Positions 37,928-47,658 of a stretch of 64,000 bases of DNA are shown here, in pieces. The DNA is from Candidatus Neomicrothrix sp. UBA825. Lineage in GTDB: Bacteria > Actinomycetota > Acidimicrobiia > Acidimicrobiales > UBA8592. Each line of letters begins with the position of its first letter. Within the stretch, counting starts at the first letter, position 1. Location: contig DBHP01000091.1 in NCBI GenBank assembly GCA_002295705.1, positions 28,551 to 92,550 on the forward strand, in the 5' to 3' direction. Both the position numbers and the translations under genes were made by a program. Under the pieces are notes generated by a model. The model ran no database searches. It was given only the letters and a program-made list of their open reading frames with translations, and was not told where the DNA came from.

Positions 37928-37937
37928 ATAATTCCTT

Positions 37938-38846
37938 ATGGATATTAGACAACTAAATGCATTAGTTGCCGTAGTTGATACAGGTAGTTTCAGTGCGGCG
38001 GCGCAATCCCTACATACTGTTCAGTCGAATATCTCAACCCATATTGCCAGGCTAGAACAAGAATTATCAGTTTCCTTAATTGACAGAAGAACAGGCGTAT
38101 TAACCGAAGAGGGGGCACTCGTAGTTGAACGTGCACGCCGTGTTCAAACAGAACTCGAATCAATCTCATTAGATGTAAAAGCACTTCATACGGAAGTTTC
38201 AGGAATCGTAAGATTAGGAGTAATTGGAACCACAGGCCGTTGGGTATCCCCTATCTTACTAGAATCCATGACGCAGAAATACCCCAAGGTCAAGATCCAA
38301 ATCACAGACGCAGTCACGAGCAACTTAATGCCACTAGTTGTTCAGGGAAGAGTTGACGGGGCAATAGTCAATTTGCCAATCAACCATCCTGATGTTGAAG
38401 CAGAACCCTTATTTGAAGAGGAACCAGTTCTTGTCGCTCCTAATTCACACCCTCTTTCAAAATACGACTCAGTCACCCCGTCCGTTCTTGCTGAATTTCC
38501 TCTTTTGCTGAATCCCAAAGGGGTCCCCTTCAGAGATAGTCTTGACAGAGATTTAGCAACCCACGGAATTAAACTCTCACCGAAAGCTGAAGTAGATGGC
38601 ATGCGACTTCTAGCATCGTTAGCCACAGATGGCTATGGGGCGGCGATTCTCCCAGCCACTGCAGCCCAAGGGGCTGGCAAATGGAAAAGGATTCCGCTAG
38701 AGGGCTTCACACGCCGCATAGTCGGTTTGGCAACGAATAAAAGAGTGCCCCTATCCGCTACAACGAGAGTCGTACGTGAAGTTCTTCGCCAAATGATACT
38801 AGAATACGGTTCCGACCAAAATGGAATCTACTTAGCAACTAAGTAA
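37938..38846 (+). CDS. LysR-family transcriptional regulator
   Basis: 302 residues, the standard LTTR length. The N-terminal winged helix reads MDIRQLNALVAVVDTGSFSA, then AAQSLHTVQSNISTHIARLE, and the effector-binding domain occupies about 90-295. The ligand is unknown. The ATG follows a perfect TATAAT box by 5 nt, so the mRNA is leaderless. The regulator lies in a run of central-carbon genes (aconitase, carboxyltransferase, citrate synthase), all on the same strand, and may respond to a TCA-cycle or acyl-CoA metabolite. A 16-bp inverted repeat directly upstream is its probable autoregulatory site. Confidence 0.9.
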   Translation: MDIRQLNALVAVVDTGSFSAAAQSLHTVQSNISTHIARLEQELSVSLIDRRTGVLTEEGALVVERARRVQTELESISLDVKALHTEVSGIVRLGVIGTTGRWVSPILLESMTQKYPKVKIQITDAVTSNLMPLVVQGRVDGAIVNLPINHPDVEAEPLFEEEPVLVAPNSHPLSKYDSVTPSVLAEFPLLLNPKGVPFRDSLDRDLATHGIKLSPKAEVDGMRLLASLATDGYGAAILPATAAQGAGKWKRIPLEGFTRRIVGLATNKRVPLSATTRVVREVLRQMILEYGSDQNGIYLATK

Positions 38847-38869
38847 CGCGTATTTCTCAACAAACATAC

Positions 38870-38875
38870 TAAGAT
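38870..38875 (+). promoter_or_regulatory. -10 box of leaderless carboxyltransferase gene
   Basis: TAAGAT at 38870-38875 ends 6 nt before the GTG at 38882. No ribosome binding site is present. Confidence 0.5.
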
Positions 38876-38881
38876 AACCCT

Positions 38882-40237
38882 GTGAGTGGACAAGAAGATA
38901 CCGTTCAAGTGCAAACGCAACTTTCGCAAAACACGGTTGTTGAAGTTAAACGAGATAGCGACAAAAGCTACGTGGAAGTATCTCTAGGATCTCCAACTGA
39001 CCCCGTTCCGCTATCTGCAGCAGACGGGCAAAAGTTAGCGGAAGGAATAAGGACTGCAAGGACTCAACATATTCCCCTAATTTGCAACATTAACTCAACT
39101 GGAGCGCCGCCTGATGCAGGTATAGAAGCACTTGATGGTTGGGGGAAAGCCGCCCAAGAAATGACGACCAGCTCAGGGGTAATACCGATCATCTTTTGCG
39201 TTAAAGAAACAGCGTTAGCTGGCCCTGCACTCCTTTTGGGGTTGGCTGATTTTGTAATAATGGTTAAAGATTCTTACAGCTATGTAAGTGGCCCAAGAAT
39301 GGTTCAAGAGTTTACTGGGGTTCCGATTGATCCTGAAACCTTGGGGGGTGCTGCAAAACACGCTCAAATGTCCGGCCTTGCAAGCTTTGTGGTGCCTGAC
39401 CTTTATTCAGCCTCAGAAATAGTGGACGAGTTGCTTGCCTTACTTCCAAGCAGTTCATCCTCAACCCCACGAAATAATCCCACAAGTGATCCAGCTGATC
39501 GACGTTTAACGAATATTGAAGATGTAGTTCCAGATACGCAGACTGGCAGCTATGACATGCGAGAAATAATAGGGCAGGTAGCTGACGACAGAATTCTTAC
39601 AGAAATTCGGAAAGACTGGGCTACCAACATCATTACTGCACTTTGCACAATTAATGGCAACACTGTTGGAGTCGTTGCAAACCAACCACAATCCCTTGCT
39701 GGCACTTTGGATATTTCTGCATCACAGAAAGGAGCGCGATTCGTCAACTTCTGTGATGCTTTCAGTATTCCGATCATCACCTTTGTTGACACCCCCGGAT
39801 TTCAACCGGGAAAAGATCTTGAGTGGCGCGGAATGATCCGACATGGAGCCCAACTTGCCTTTGCCTACGCAAATGCAACAATCCCCCGAATATGTATAAC
39901 CATCAGAAAGAGCTACGGAGGCGCTTACATCGTAATGGACTCCAAACACATGGGTAACGACCTGGCATTAGCCTGGCCTTCAGCTGAAATAGCCGTAATG
40001 GGGGCCAAAGGAGCTATTGAAATTCTTCATCGCAAAGCCACCGAATCTGACCGTGAACAACTTGAATCTGAGTACGAAACCAGACTCCTAAACCCCTACA
40101 CAGCAGCAGAACGAGGCTCCGTTGATATGGTCATACATCCAGAGAACACTAGAAGGGAAGTTTCAGCTGCATTAGATTTCCTTCTATCCAAACGAGAAAA
40201 GCTTCAAAAGCGACTACACAGCAATACCCCTCTCTAG
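38882..40237 (+). CDS. Acyl-CoA carboxylase carboxyltransferase-like protein with degenerate N-domain
   Basis: 451 residues versus about 510-540 for PccB/AccD5-type subunits. The C-terminal half is canonical: VDTPGFQPGKDLEWRGMIRH, RKSYGGAYIVMDSKHMG, and ALAWPSAEIAVMGAKGAIEI. The N-terminal half keeps the crotonase-like layout (SGVIPIIFCV, FVIMVKDSYSYVSGP) but lacks the usual GGARIQEG and GPCAGGA motifs, having STGAPPDAG and KETALAGPAL instead. About 60-80 N-terminal residues are also missing. The C-domain normally serves the biotin side of the reaction; the acyl-CoA side may be altered. A linker of SSSSSTPRNN separates the halves. No biotin carboxylase gene is nearby. Confidence 0.8.
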   Translation: MSGQEDTVQVQTQLSQNTVVEVKRDSDKSYVEVSLGSPTDPVPLSAADGQKLAEGIRTARTQHIPLICNINSTGAPPDAGIEALDGWGKAAQEMTTSSGVIPIIFCVKETALAGPALLLGLADFVIMVKDSYSYVSGPRMVQEFTGVPIDPETLGGAAKHAQMSGLASFVVPDLYSASEIVDELLALLPSSSSSTPRNNPTSDPADRRLTNIEDVVPDTQTGSYDMREIIGQVADDRILTEIRKDWATNIITALCTINGNTVGVVANQPQSLAGTLDISASQKGARFVNFCDAFSIPIITFVDTPGFQPGKDLEWRGMIRHGAQLAFAYANATIPRICITIRKSYGGAYIVMDSKHMGNDLALAWPSAEIAVMGAKGAIEILHRKATESDREQLESEYETRLLNPYTAAERGSVDMVIHPENTRREVSAALDFLLSKREKLQKRLHSNTPL

Positions 40238-40341
40238 AAGTCAGAAAACTTTCTCGAAGTCCCTAGAAAGATGTGTCAAAGTGACTGAGATCACATATTT
40301 TGCCGATAACATGCAATTTGTAAAACGATCGGAGCGGAGAT

Positions 40342-41610
40342 TTGAAAGAGTCCATAACTATTACTGACAATCGCTCCGGTGAGTCAATTGAGATCCCCAT
40401 AGAACAAGGCGGAGTTGATTCTGGTCCATGGACTAAGTTTCTTCCTGGCATTTGGTTCAAGGATGAAGGTTTTGCTGCGACAGCTGTCACCAATAGCTCA
40501 ATTACTTACATTGACGGGAGCGCCGGGCAACTTGAATATCGCGGATATCGTATTGAAGATTTAGCAAAGAGATCAACCTTCACTGAAGTTGCTTACTTAT
40601 TGGTTCATGGTGAACTTCCCTCCAGCAGTGGCCTTGAGGACTGGAATAACCAACTTGCCAGCCATGCTCACCTTGATGACCAGCAGAATGACAATCTACT
40701 TAAGGCATTTAACAGCCAATCTCATCCAATGGGAATGTTTACGGCTGGCCTAGCCGCATTGTCAACGCTTTACCCAGATGCGCGAGATGTTGAAGACCCA
40801 GAAATAAGACAAAAGCACGTGCTTAACGCAATTGCGAAAGTGCCAACTCTCGCCGCTTCAGCCGCTGCTTACCGGAACGGCTATTCTGGAGCGCAATCTA
40901 GCGATGAACTGCCCTACATCGAAAATTTCCTATCAATGGCTTTCTCCTCACCGAACGAACCTTTTCAATCCAACCCAACTTTCACAAAAGCCTTGGACCA
41001 ACTTTTAATCCTTCATGCTGATCATGAACAGAATTGCTCTACTACTGCCGTCAGGGTAGTCGGTTCTTCCCATGCAGACCCGTACTCTGCTCTTGCAGCA
41101 GGAAGCGCAGCTCTATCAGGTCCCAGACACGGAGGGGCCAACGAAGCAGTCCTGAACATGCTCGACGAAATTGGTTCATTTAATAATGTAAACAGCTTCA
41201 TTGATTCTGTTAAAAACGGCGAAGGCCGACTGATGGGTTTCGGTCATCGCGTCTATAAGAATTACGACCCAAGAGCACAGATTATCAAAGAAACAGCTCA
41301 CGAAATTTTTGAAATAACCGGGAAGAACCCGAAACTCGATATCGCCTTAAAACTTGAAGAAGCTGCTTTGGAAGACGAGTATTTCATCAGCCGAAAGCTC
41401 TACCCAAATGTCGACTTCTACTCCGGACTCATATATCAGGCTATGGGGTTCCCTGTTGAAATGTTCACTGTTCTATTCGCTGTCGCTAGAACAGCCGGAT
41501 GGATATCCCATTGGGACGAAATGCTCTCAAGAAATACAAGAATAGCTCGACCAAGGCAACTTTATATCGGCAATGAAACTAGACCGTTTCTAACACTTGA
41601 GGAAAGATAA
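40342..41610 (+). CDS. gltA: Citrate synthase
   Basis: 422 residues, type II (GltA-like) with the N-terminal beta domain. It condenses oxaloacetate and acetyl-CoA. Catalytic motifs are HADHEQNCSTTAVRVVGSSH, GPRHGGANEAVL, FGHRVYKNYDPRA with the catalytic His, and the Asp in NVDFYSGLIYQ. FDGSAGQLEYRGY-like sequence near residue 55 is also characteristic. The TTG start is supported by a GGAG site 6 nt upstream. With aconitase in the same run it forms a TCA-entry block. The 104-bp gap before it contains only a short CTTTCT/AGAAAG inverted repeat. Confidence 0.95.
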   Translation: MKESITITDNRSGESIEIPIEQGGVDSGPWTKFLPGIWFKDEGFAATAVTNSSITYIDGSAGQLEYRGYRIEDLAKRSTFTEVAYLLVHGELPSSSGLEDWNNQLASHAHLDDQQNDNLLKAFNSQSHPMGMFTAGLAALSTLYPDARDVEDPEIRQKHVLNAIAKVPTLAASAAAYRNGYSGAQSSDELPYIENFLSMAFSSPNEPFQSNPTFTKALDQLLILHADHEQNCSTTAVRVVGSSHADPYSALAAGSAALSGPRHGGANEAVLNMLDEIGSFNNVNSFIDSVKNGEGRLMGFGHRVYKNYDPRAQIIKETAHEIFEITGKNPKLDIALKLEEAALEDEYFISRKLYPNVDFYSGLIYQAMGFPVEMFTVLFAVARTAGWISHWDEMLSRNTRIARPRQLYIGNETRPFLTLEER

Positions 41611-41611
41611 G

Positions 41612-42298
41612 CTAAGTACTCTCGCTTTCCAAAATGGTTGCAGCTGCAATAGCTGCTGTTTCCGATCTTAATATTGACCTGTGGAACGAATACTTAGCAT
41701 TCGTCGTGTCAAGCTCCGCACTACTCCATCCGCCCTCAGGCCCGATAGCTATCCGTCGGACCGCATTCGTTATCCTCTTTGCTGACTGATGAGCTAATGC
41801 AATGCCAGTGCCTTGAACAATTTCTTCGAAACTTCCCCCTAAGTCTATCGTTGGAAGCCATACGCCCTTTGATTGAGCTAAAGCTAAACGAGAAACCTTC
41901 AGCAATTTCTTATGATTTTTCTCGATTTTGTTAGCATCCCATTTTGGAACTGATCTTTCGGAGAAAAAAAACGATATGGAACCAACACCTAATTCTGTCA
42001 GCTTTTGAGTGACTAATTCAGGCTTTCCAGATTTCGTTATTGAAATATAGATTTCTGAAGGAACCTTAGGACCTTCGCAAAATTGCCTAGCTTTCACAGG
42101 AGTTAAAGTTGACTTATCAAATCTAAACATGCTCCACGAGCCTCTCCCATCGGTCGCAGTCAAGTGAGTACCCGGCCGCAGTCTCCTGACAGTCTGCAAG
42201 TGATGCATTTCCGTTTCTTCAAGAGTTGGCGAGTCTAAATCATTTAAAACAACGTGTGGAAGATCGAGTTCATGTAATCCACTTAAAGCCCTACTCAT
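41612..42298 (-). CDS. rsmE: 16S rRNA m3U1498 methyltransferase
   Basis: 228 residues. It methylates U1498 in the decoding centre of the 30S subunit using SAM. It is a SPOUT-class protein: the knotted C-terminal motif IAIGPEGGWSSAEL is diagnostic, and VTQKLTELGVGSISFFFSERS and SRSETAAIAAATIL-like LRSETAAIAAATIL are also typical. The N-terminal PUA-like RNA-binding part covers residues 1-75. It overlaps the end of dnaJ by 8 nt and is the last gene of lepA-dnaJ-rsmE. That order is common in bacteria. Confidence 0.93.
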   Translation of the reverse strand: MSRALSGLHELDLPHVVLNDLDSPTLEETEMHHLQTVRRLRPGTHLTATDGRGSWSMFRFDKSTLTPVKARQFCEGPKVPSEIYISITKSGKPELVTQKLTELGVGSISFFFSERSVPKWDANKIEKNHKKLLKVSRLALAQSKGVWLPTIDLGGSFEEIVQGTGIALAHQSAKRITNAVRRIAIGPEGGWSSAELDTTNAKYSFHRSILRSETAAIAAATILESEST

Positions 42299-43391
42299 TC
42301 TGTTTACTCTTTCGACTCCTTTTAGGCTTTTCCTCTATCGTTTCCCCAAGCTCCTCAGCTAATTCAATCATCAAGCGCTTCGATGCTTTCGAGAGATTTT
42401 GCGGAGTGTCTATAACTATTTCTACAATCAAATCGCCTCTACCACGACGCTGAAGTCTCGGAACTCCTAAACCCGAATAACGAAACTTATCACCGGTTCG
42501 TGAACCTGCAGGAATCTTTAGTTTCTGCATTCCGTCAAATGTTTCATATTCAATTTCAGCACCAAGCGCTGCGGAGGTCACAGGTATCCAAAGTTGCTCT
42601 ATCAAATTCTCACCATTACGAGAAAACCGAGAGTGCTGCTCGACTACATACCTGACGTGTATGTCTCCACTTGCCCCTCCTCGAGGACCAGCAGGGCCCA
42701 TACCTGATAATCGTTGAGTGATACCGCTATCAACCCCTTTAGGCACTTCAATAGAGAAGCTCTTTTCAGCTTTCTCAACACCACTCCCCCCACATGAGCT
42801 ACAGGGATCGATGATTAATGTTCCAAAACCTTGACAAGAAGGACAGACCGTTGTCGACATAATCTGTCCAAGGATTGATTGACGTACTTGTTGAAGTTGC
42901 CCATGTCCATCGCATTGACCACACAATTCGGATTCGCCATTTTGGCTTCCGCTGCCAGTACAGGTTTCACATTGCAGAGCTAGCTCTAGAGTGAACTCTG
43001 CTTCTCCACCATTCACTACTTCTTCCAAAGTTATTTTAAGCGTGATTTCAACATCTTCTCCCGAATTCCTCTGTTGACCTCGGAAGCCTGAAGAACCAAA
43101 AGGACTTTGGCCGCCAAAAAATGCCTCAAAGATATCACTGATTCCACCTGCACCTTGGAAAGGAGAGCCAGCACTACCCACGGCACCGAATTGATCATAT
43201 TGACTGCGTTTCTCATCGTCACTCAAAATTTCGTACGCCATAGCTATATCTTTAAACTTTTTTTCAGCTGCAGCATCATTGGGATTCGCATCTGGATGGA
43301 ATTTCCTTGCGAGCTCTCTGTAGGCTTTCTTAATTTCAGCCAAAGAGGCAGTGCGGCTCACTCCCAGCAAGTCATAAAGATCATGTTCCAT
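42291..43391 (-). CDS. dnaJ: Chaperone DnaJ
   Basis: 366 residues. It delivers unfolded proteins to DnaK and stimulates its ATPase. The J domain (1-70) has the HPD motif in ARKFHPDANPND. A Gly-rich stretch (72-100) follows, then four CxxCxGxG zinc-finger repeats: CETCTGSG, CGQCDGHG, CPSCQGFG and CSSCGGSG. The C-terminal substrate-binding domain ends in a basic tail (KPKRSRKSKQNE). This is a full-length type I DnaJ. An AGGGG site lies 8 nt before the ATG. The heat-shock repressor hrcA, often upstream, is absent here; lepA takes that place. Confidence 0.96.
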   Translation of the reverse strand: MEHDLYDLLGVSRTASLAEIKKAYRELARKFHPDANPNDAAAEKKFKDIAMAYEILSDDEKRSQYDQFGAVGSAGSPFQGAGGISDIFEAFFGGQSPFGSSGFRGQQRNSGEDVEITLKITLEEVVNGGEAEFTLELALQCETCTGSGSQNGESELCGQCDGHGQLQQVRQSILGQIMSTTVCPSCQGFGTLIIDPCSSCGGSGVEKAEKSFSIEVPKGVDSGITQRLSGMGPAGPRGGASGDIHVRYVVEQHSRFSRNGENLIEQLWIPVTSAALGAEIEYETFDGMQKLKIPAGSRTGDKFRYSGLGVPRLQRRGRGDLIVEIVIDTPQNLSKASKRLMIELAEELGETIEEKPKRSRKSKQNE

Positions 43392-43436
43392 TATCTATCC
43401 CCTGTAACGTTGCTGTCTCACGATAAGAATTTGCAC

Positions 43437-45221
43437 CTAATCATCTATTTTCAGGGCTGATACGAATGCCTCTTGCGGCACCTCTACTCTACCAATAGAT
43501 TTCATTCGCTTTTTGCCTTCTTTCTGCTTCTTCAAGAGTTTATTCTTTCTTGTGACATCTCCACCGTATAGTTTTGCAGTCACATCTTTCCTGTAGGCCT
43601 TTACAGTCTCTCGGGAGATGATCTTACTTGAAATAGCAGCTTGAATCGGAACATCAAATTGCTGGCGAGGAATTAGTTCACGTAGCTTTTTCGTCATCTT
43701 TTGTCCGTAGTCATATGCTTTATCCCTATGGACTATTGAACTGAAGGCATCAACAGGATCACCTTGCAGAAGAATTTCCACCTTTACTAGGTCAGATATG
43801 CTGTACCCATCACTTTCGTAATCCATACTTGCGTAGCCTTGAGTTCTGCTTTTCATTTGGTCAAAGAAGTCTAATACAACCTCCGCTAACGGGAGTCTGT
43901 ATGAGAGTTCAACACGCTCAGGTGACAGATATTCCATCTTTACCAATTCTCCTCTCCTGCTTTGGCATAGGTCCATCAGGGTTCCGGTATAGCTGCTAGG
44001 GGTTATAACCGATGCTAATAAATAAGGTTCTTCAATCTGGGACATATTATTGCTTTGCGGGACATCACTCGGATTGTCAACGTATTCAACCTGACCATTG
44101 GTTAAAGTCAAACGATACTCAACGGAAGGGGCAGTGGAAATAAGAGTTAAATCAAATTCCCTTTCTAAGCGTTCACGAACTATTTCCATATGAAGCAAGC
44201 CAAGGAACCCACACCGAAAACCAAAACCCAGAGCACTTGATGTTTCAGGCTCATAGGTGAAGCTAGAGTCATTTAATCGAAGCTTCTCCAAAGCATCGCG
44301 CAGTGTCGGGTAGTCATCTCCATCCATTGGGTATAAGCCGCTAAATACCATTGGCTTAGGCTCCCGGTAACCTTCTAAAGGCGTCTCAGCCATTTCTCTG
44401 ACGCAAGTGATTGTTTCTCCTGAACGTGCCTCGCCCACGTCCTTGATACCTGCAATTAGATAACCCACTTCACCGGCACCTAAGGATTTCACGGCTTTTA
44501 ATTCGGGAGTTCGCACGCCTATCTCTTCTACGATTGCCCCTGTCCCCCGTTGCATGAAATGAACTTTCTCACCTTCCGAAATTTCACCATTTACAATGCG
44601 AATAGAACTAACAACTCCGCGATATTGATCGTAGTGACTATCAAAGATCAATGCCTGAAGTGGCGCACTAGGATCTCCATTGGGACAAGGAATCTTCTCA
44701 ACAACCTTGTCCAACAACTCGTTAACGCCCTCACCAGTCTTGGCGCTAACACGCAAAATTTCGTTTGACTTGATGCCAAGAACCTGCTCAATCTCTGAGG
44801 CGTACAGCTCAGGTTCTGCGGCAGGCAAATCAATTTTATTTAACGCAACTACTATCTCGAGGTCATTCTCTAAGGCAAGAAAGGTGTTAGCCAGAGTTTG
44901 TGCTTCTATTCCTTGTGCAGCATCAACCAGCAGTATCACTCCTTCGCAAGCAGCTAATGACCTAGAAACCTCATACCCGAAATCCACATGTCCGGGTGTA
45001 TCAATCAGATTGATAGTGGTCTGTTCATGCTGCAAGCGAACACTTTGAAGTTTTATTGTAATTCCGCGCTCTCTCTCAAGCTCCATTGAGTCAAGGTATT
45101 GAGCGCGCATCTGCCGAGGGTCTACAGCACCACACAACTCAAGCATGCGGTCAGCTAGAGTAGACTTCCCATGATCAATATGAGCTATTATGGCGATGTT
45201 TCTTATCTTTTGTTGGTTCAT
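43437..45221 (-). CDS. lepA: Elongation factor 4 (back-translocating GTPase LepA)
   Basis: 594 residues, the standard LepA length. G-domain motifs are [15 protein letters not shown] (P-loop), [30 protein letters not shown] and NKIDLPAA. The LepA-specific C-terminal domain ends with [34 protein letters not shown]. It binds stalled ribosomes and acts in translation under stress and in 30S assembly. It is the first gene of the lepA-dnaJ-rsmE operon and is divergent from rpsT across 119 bp. Confidence 0.97.
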   Translation of the reverse strand: MNQQKIRNIAIIAHIDHGKSTLADRMLELCGAVDPRQMRAQYLDSMELERERGITIKLQSVRLQHEQTTINLIDTPGHVDFGYEVSRSLAACEGVILLVDAAQGIEAQTLANTFLALENDLEIVVALNKIDLPAAEPELYASEIEQVLGIKSNEILRVSAKTGEGVNELLDKVVEKIPCPNGDPSAPLQALIFDSHYDQYRGVVSSIRIVNGEISEGEKVHFMQRGTGAIVEEIGVRTPELKAVKSLGAGEVGYLIAGIKDVGEARSGETITCVREMAETPLEGYREPKPMVFSGLYPMDGDDYPTLRDALEKLRLNDSSFTYEPETSSALGFGFRCGFLGLLHMEIVRERLEREFDLTLISTAPSVEYRLTLTNGQVEYVDNPSDVPQSNNMSQIEEPYLLASVITPSSYTGTLMDLCQSRRGELVKMEYLSPERVELSYRLPLAEVVLDFFDQMKSRTQGYASMDYESDGYSISDLVKVEILLQGDPVDAFSSIVHRDKAYDYGQKMTKKLRELIPRQQFDVPIQAAISSKIISRETVKAYRKDVTAKLYGGDVTRKNKLLKKQKEGKKRMKSIGRVEVPQEAFVSALKIDD

Positions 45222-45340
45222 TTGAGTTCTTGCAGTTAAGTGTACTTTTTTAGCTTGGCTTCGGTACCATACAATATCTAGTTATGCTATTACCTAATTA
45301 ATAGCAACAGATCATAAGAACTATTTTACAAGGGCAAAAC

Positions 45341-45601
45341 GTGGCAAACATCAAAGGTCAAATAAAACGAAACCGTCAGAATGAAAAGAGGCGGCTTCGA
45401 AATAAAGGAATTCGTTCCGAGATAAACTCTCGAGTAAAGACTGCCCTAAAAAATGCTGAATCCGGCAAAACAAGTTCAGAGGACTTACAGGAAGCTGTCA
45501 AGAAGATTGACAAAGCAGTAGCTAAAGGAATTATGCACAAAAACACCGCTGCACGGAAAAAAAGTCGCCTTTCCAAAAAGCTAAACTCTCTAGAGAATTA
45601 G
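45341..45601 (+). CDS. rpsT: 30S ribosomal protein S20
   Basis: 86 residues, very basic: MANIKGQIKRNRQNEKRRLR at the start and GIMHKNTAARKKSRLSKKLN at the end. These are the classical S20 signatures. The protein binds 16S rRNA early in 30S assembly. The GTG start has AAGGG 7 nt upstream. It converges on holA with only 3 nt between stops, the usual rpsT-holA neighbourhood. Confidence 0.96.
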   Translation: MANIKGQIKRNRQNEKRRLRNKGIRSEINSRVKTALKNAESGKTSSEDLQEAVKKIDKAVAKGIMHKNTAARKKSRLSKKLNSLEN

Positions 45602-45604
45602 TTT

Positions 45605-46615
45605 CTACCTTTTGTAAAGGGAAGACAATCGGGCTACGAGAACTTCCATTACAACTTCTGCTGGAACTCCAGTCCCCCCCCTGAGATTTACATCTGCTTC
45701 CGCAAGTAGTTGAATAGCCCGTTTAGATTTTTCGGGTCCTAGCCTATTCGCTTCGGATAGAGTCATCTTCGCCCGATAAGATGATTTGTCTCCCAATAGG
45801 TTTGCGGCTTCTTCTGAAGTTACTCCATTTCTTCCCGACAGTTGCAGAATTCTGAAATAGTGATTTGATAGGAAACTGAGAATTTGCATTTGATGCTGCG
45901 CTCCATTTCCTTGCATCCTCGAAAGTATTTCGATTGCTGATGCCGCATTTCCAGTAGTAATTCCATTTGTCAATTCCCAAGGAACAACATTACCTGCTTG
46001 ACCTATATATGGTTCTATATCAGATGACTGCAGATCGGAACCGCTTCCAAAAACCGACTCAAGAGTTGCTAATATCGCAGGAATTCGGGCGATTTCTTCA
46101 CCAACACTCTTCTCCAAGAGCGATATAGATGCCTCGTCAAGCATGATCGATGATTCACCTACTTGTTCTCTAATCCAGCCATTAACCTTTCGGCCGACAC
46201 GGATATCAATCACTTCTCCGCAATCATTAACTGCCTCAATTAAAGATTTAGGTATTTGGTTAACTCTTTGCAGTTTCGCTCCTTTCTCCCAGACAAGAAT
46301 CAGGTAGTTAGTAGCAATCGGATCCTTTATATAGGCAAGTAGGGCTTCTAGGTTTTCTTTTGTTGAAAAACGGGCAAAGTCACGACCGATTACAATTCGC
46401 TTTTGGGTTAAAAAGGGGATTGTTTGAATAGCGCTTACTAAAGATTCGACTGAATAAATTTCGGAATCAGTTAGATAATCATCCTCCATTAGCTCTTCGA
46501 CTACTAACGATTTATCTTCATCCTCAAGGAGTGCTGTTGTTAGTTTTTCTAATTCACGGCTAACAATCGAGGGTTCATCGCCTCGTATTAAATAGACGTT
46601 AACGAATTTACTCAC
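45605..46615 (-). CDS. holA: DNA polymerase III delta subunit
   Basis: 336 residues. It opens the sliding clamp as part of the clamp loader. The pattern is that of HolA: VYLIRGDEPSIVSRELEKL at the N-terminus, LILVWEKGAKLQRVNQIPK, and IEPYIGQAGNVVPWELTNGI in the middle. The three-domain AAA+-like architecture lacks an active P-loop, as expected for delta. The GTG start is 6 nt after a TAAGAT box (46622-46627, minus strand), so it is probably leaderless. Confidence 0.92.
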   Translation of the reverse strand: MSKFVNVYLIRGDEPSIVSRELEKLTTALLEDEDKSLVVEELMEDDYLTDSEIYSVESLVSAIQTIPFLTQKRIVIGRDFARFSTKENLEALLAYIKDPIATNYLILVWEKGAKLQRVNQIPKSLIEAVNDCGEVIDIRVGRKVNGWIREQVGESSIMLDEASISLLEKSVGEEIARIPAILATLESVFGSGSDLQSSDIEPYIGQAGNVVPWELTNGITTGNAASAIEILSRMQGNGAQHQMQILSFLSNHYFRILQLSGRNGVTSEEAANLLGDKSSYRAKMTLSEANRLGPEKSKRAIQLLAEADVNLRGGTGVPAEVVMEVLVARLSSLYKR

Positions 46616-46649
46616 GGGTAGATCTTACACCACACAATTGGATGAAGAA

Positions 46650-47351
46650 CTAGAATAGTTTTGAAGCAAGCTTTCTTCTAAAGATATTTGCTTGCTCAGA
46701 TTCAGAACCGAGCACATCCAAAAGGTCAACGAATTCTTTACGAGCTTCATCATTTTCGGAGACATGTTCTAGGAGGGATTCGAGCTTCTCAAGAATTTCT
46801 CCTGGTGCGATATCACCGATTCTTGCCAAGGCTTCAATTCTTCTTGTCTCGGAGCTTTCGGGGATTCTTTTAAGAAGTACCAGTGCTTCGTCAGCTCTGC
46901 CACTATCAACAAATATTGTCGCTAGTGCAGTGACTGCTTCAACATGGTCAGGGACTGCTAAGAGGATTTCAGACAAAGATTCTTCCGAGCCTTCTGCAAG
47001 CAAATTATCAATAATCGTGTCCTGCTCAGTAGGCAAGATGCTATCAACGAACTCTTGTACAGCATCTTCTGCTTGAGCCCCCATGAATCCGTTTACGACT
47101 GCCCCGTCTTTGAATGCGTACACGGCGGGGATGCTCTGCACTTGGAATGTCTCGCGTATTTGTGGATTTTCGTCAATATTGACCGCTACAAGTTCCACAT
47201 CACCATTTGTTTTAGCTACAACTTTCTCGAGAATAGGTGTTAATGATTTGCATGGCTCGCACCATGGAGCCCATAAATCGACTATTACTGGGATGGTTTC
47301 TGAACGAATTATTACATCGTTGTTGAAGGTTTCATCAGTTACTGACTTCAT
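46650..47351 (-). CDS. Thioredoxin-domain chaperone of the YbbN/CnoX type
   Basis: 233 residues. The thioredoxin fold covers 1-110 with WAPWCEPCKS as the active-site loop (WCxPC retained, so a redox-active pair is present). Residues 115-233 are helical TPR-like repeats, the layout of the E. coli co-chaperone-like protein CnoX. Such proteins protect substrates from oxidative aggregation and may also be disulfide reductases. The ATG is 6 nt after TATATT (47358-47363, minus strand), so it is probably leaderless. There is no signal peptide, so it acts in the cytoplasm. Confidence 0.87.
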   Translation of the reverse strand: MKSVTDETFNNDVIIRSETIPVIVDLWAPWCEPCKSLTPILEKVVAKTNGDVELVAVNIDENPQIRETFQVQSIPAVYAFKDGAVVNGFMGAQAEDAVQEFVDSILPTEQDTIIDNLLAEGSEESLSEILLAVPDHVEAVTALATIFVDSGRADEALVLLKRIPESSETRRIEALARIGDIAPGEILEKLESLLEHVSENDEARKEFVDLLDVLGSESEQANIFRRKLASKLF

Positions 47352-47522
47352 AGACTCAATATAGCCAAATGCGGTTTAATTTACCCGTTCAGCAATCGAT
47401 CAAGAGATCATTTAAAATCGTTGATTCATTAAAAGGACCGTTTGGTTTATTACTCAAGAATGGGCGGAAATATGGTTCATCAGGTTCAGAATGCTTTGAA
47501 CGAGCCCCGCAAACTTTAGTTG

Positions 47523-47595
47523 TGGAGCTAAGGGGAATTGAACCCCTGACCTCTTCCATGCCATGGAAGCGCTCTACCAACTGAGCTATAGCCCC
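47523..47595 (-). tRNA. tRNA-Ala (anticodon GGC)
   Basis: 73 nt on the minus strand. The acceptor stem GGGGCTA/TAGCTCC has one G-U pair. The D arm contains AGCTCAGTTGGTAGAGC, the anticodon arm is CTTCC-ATGGCAT-GGAAG with GGC at positions 34-36, and the T arm is AGGGG-TTCAATT-CCCCT. The CCA end is not encoded. The variable loop is short, as expected for alanine. Confidence 0.96.
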
Positions 47596-47658
47596 TTAGA
47601 TCCGTACCTTATCGGTTAGCTCAGGAACCTTGACATAGAAAGCCAAATTAGCTTTAAT

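Noticed and set aside
47369..47584. Plus- and minus-strand ORFs (71 and 63 codons) with RGSIPLSSTT and ELRGIEPLTS
   Set aside because: These are classical false translations of a tRNA gene; the region is tRNA-Ala(GGC).
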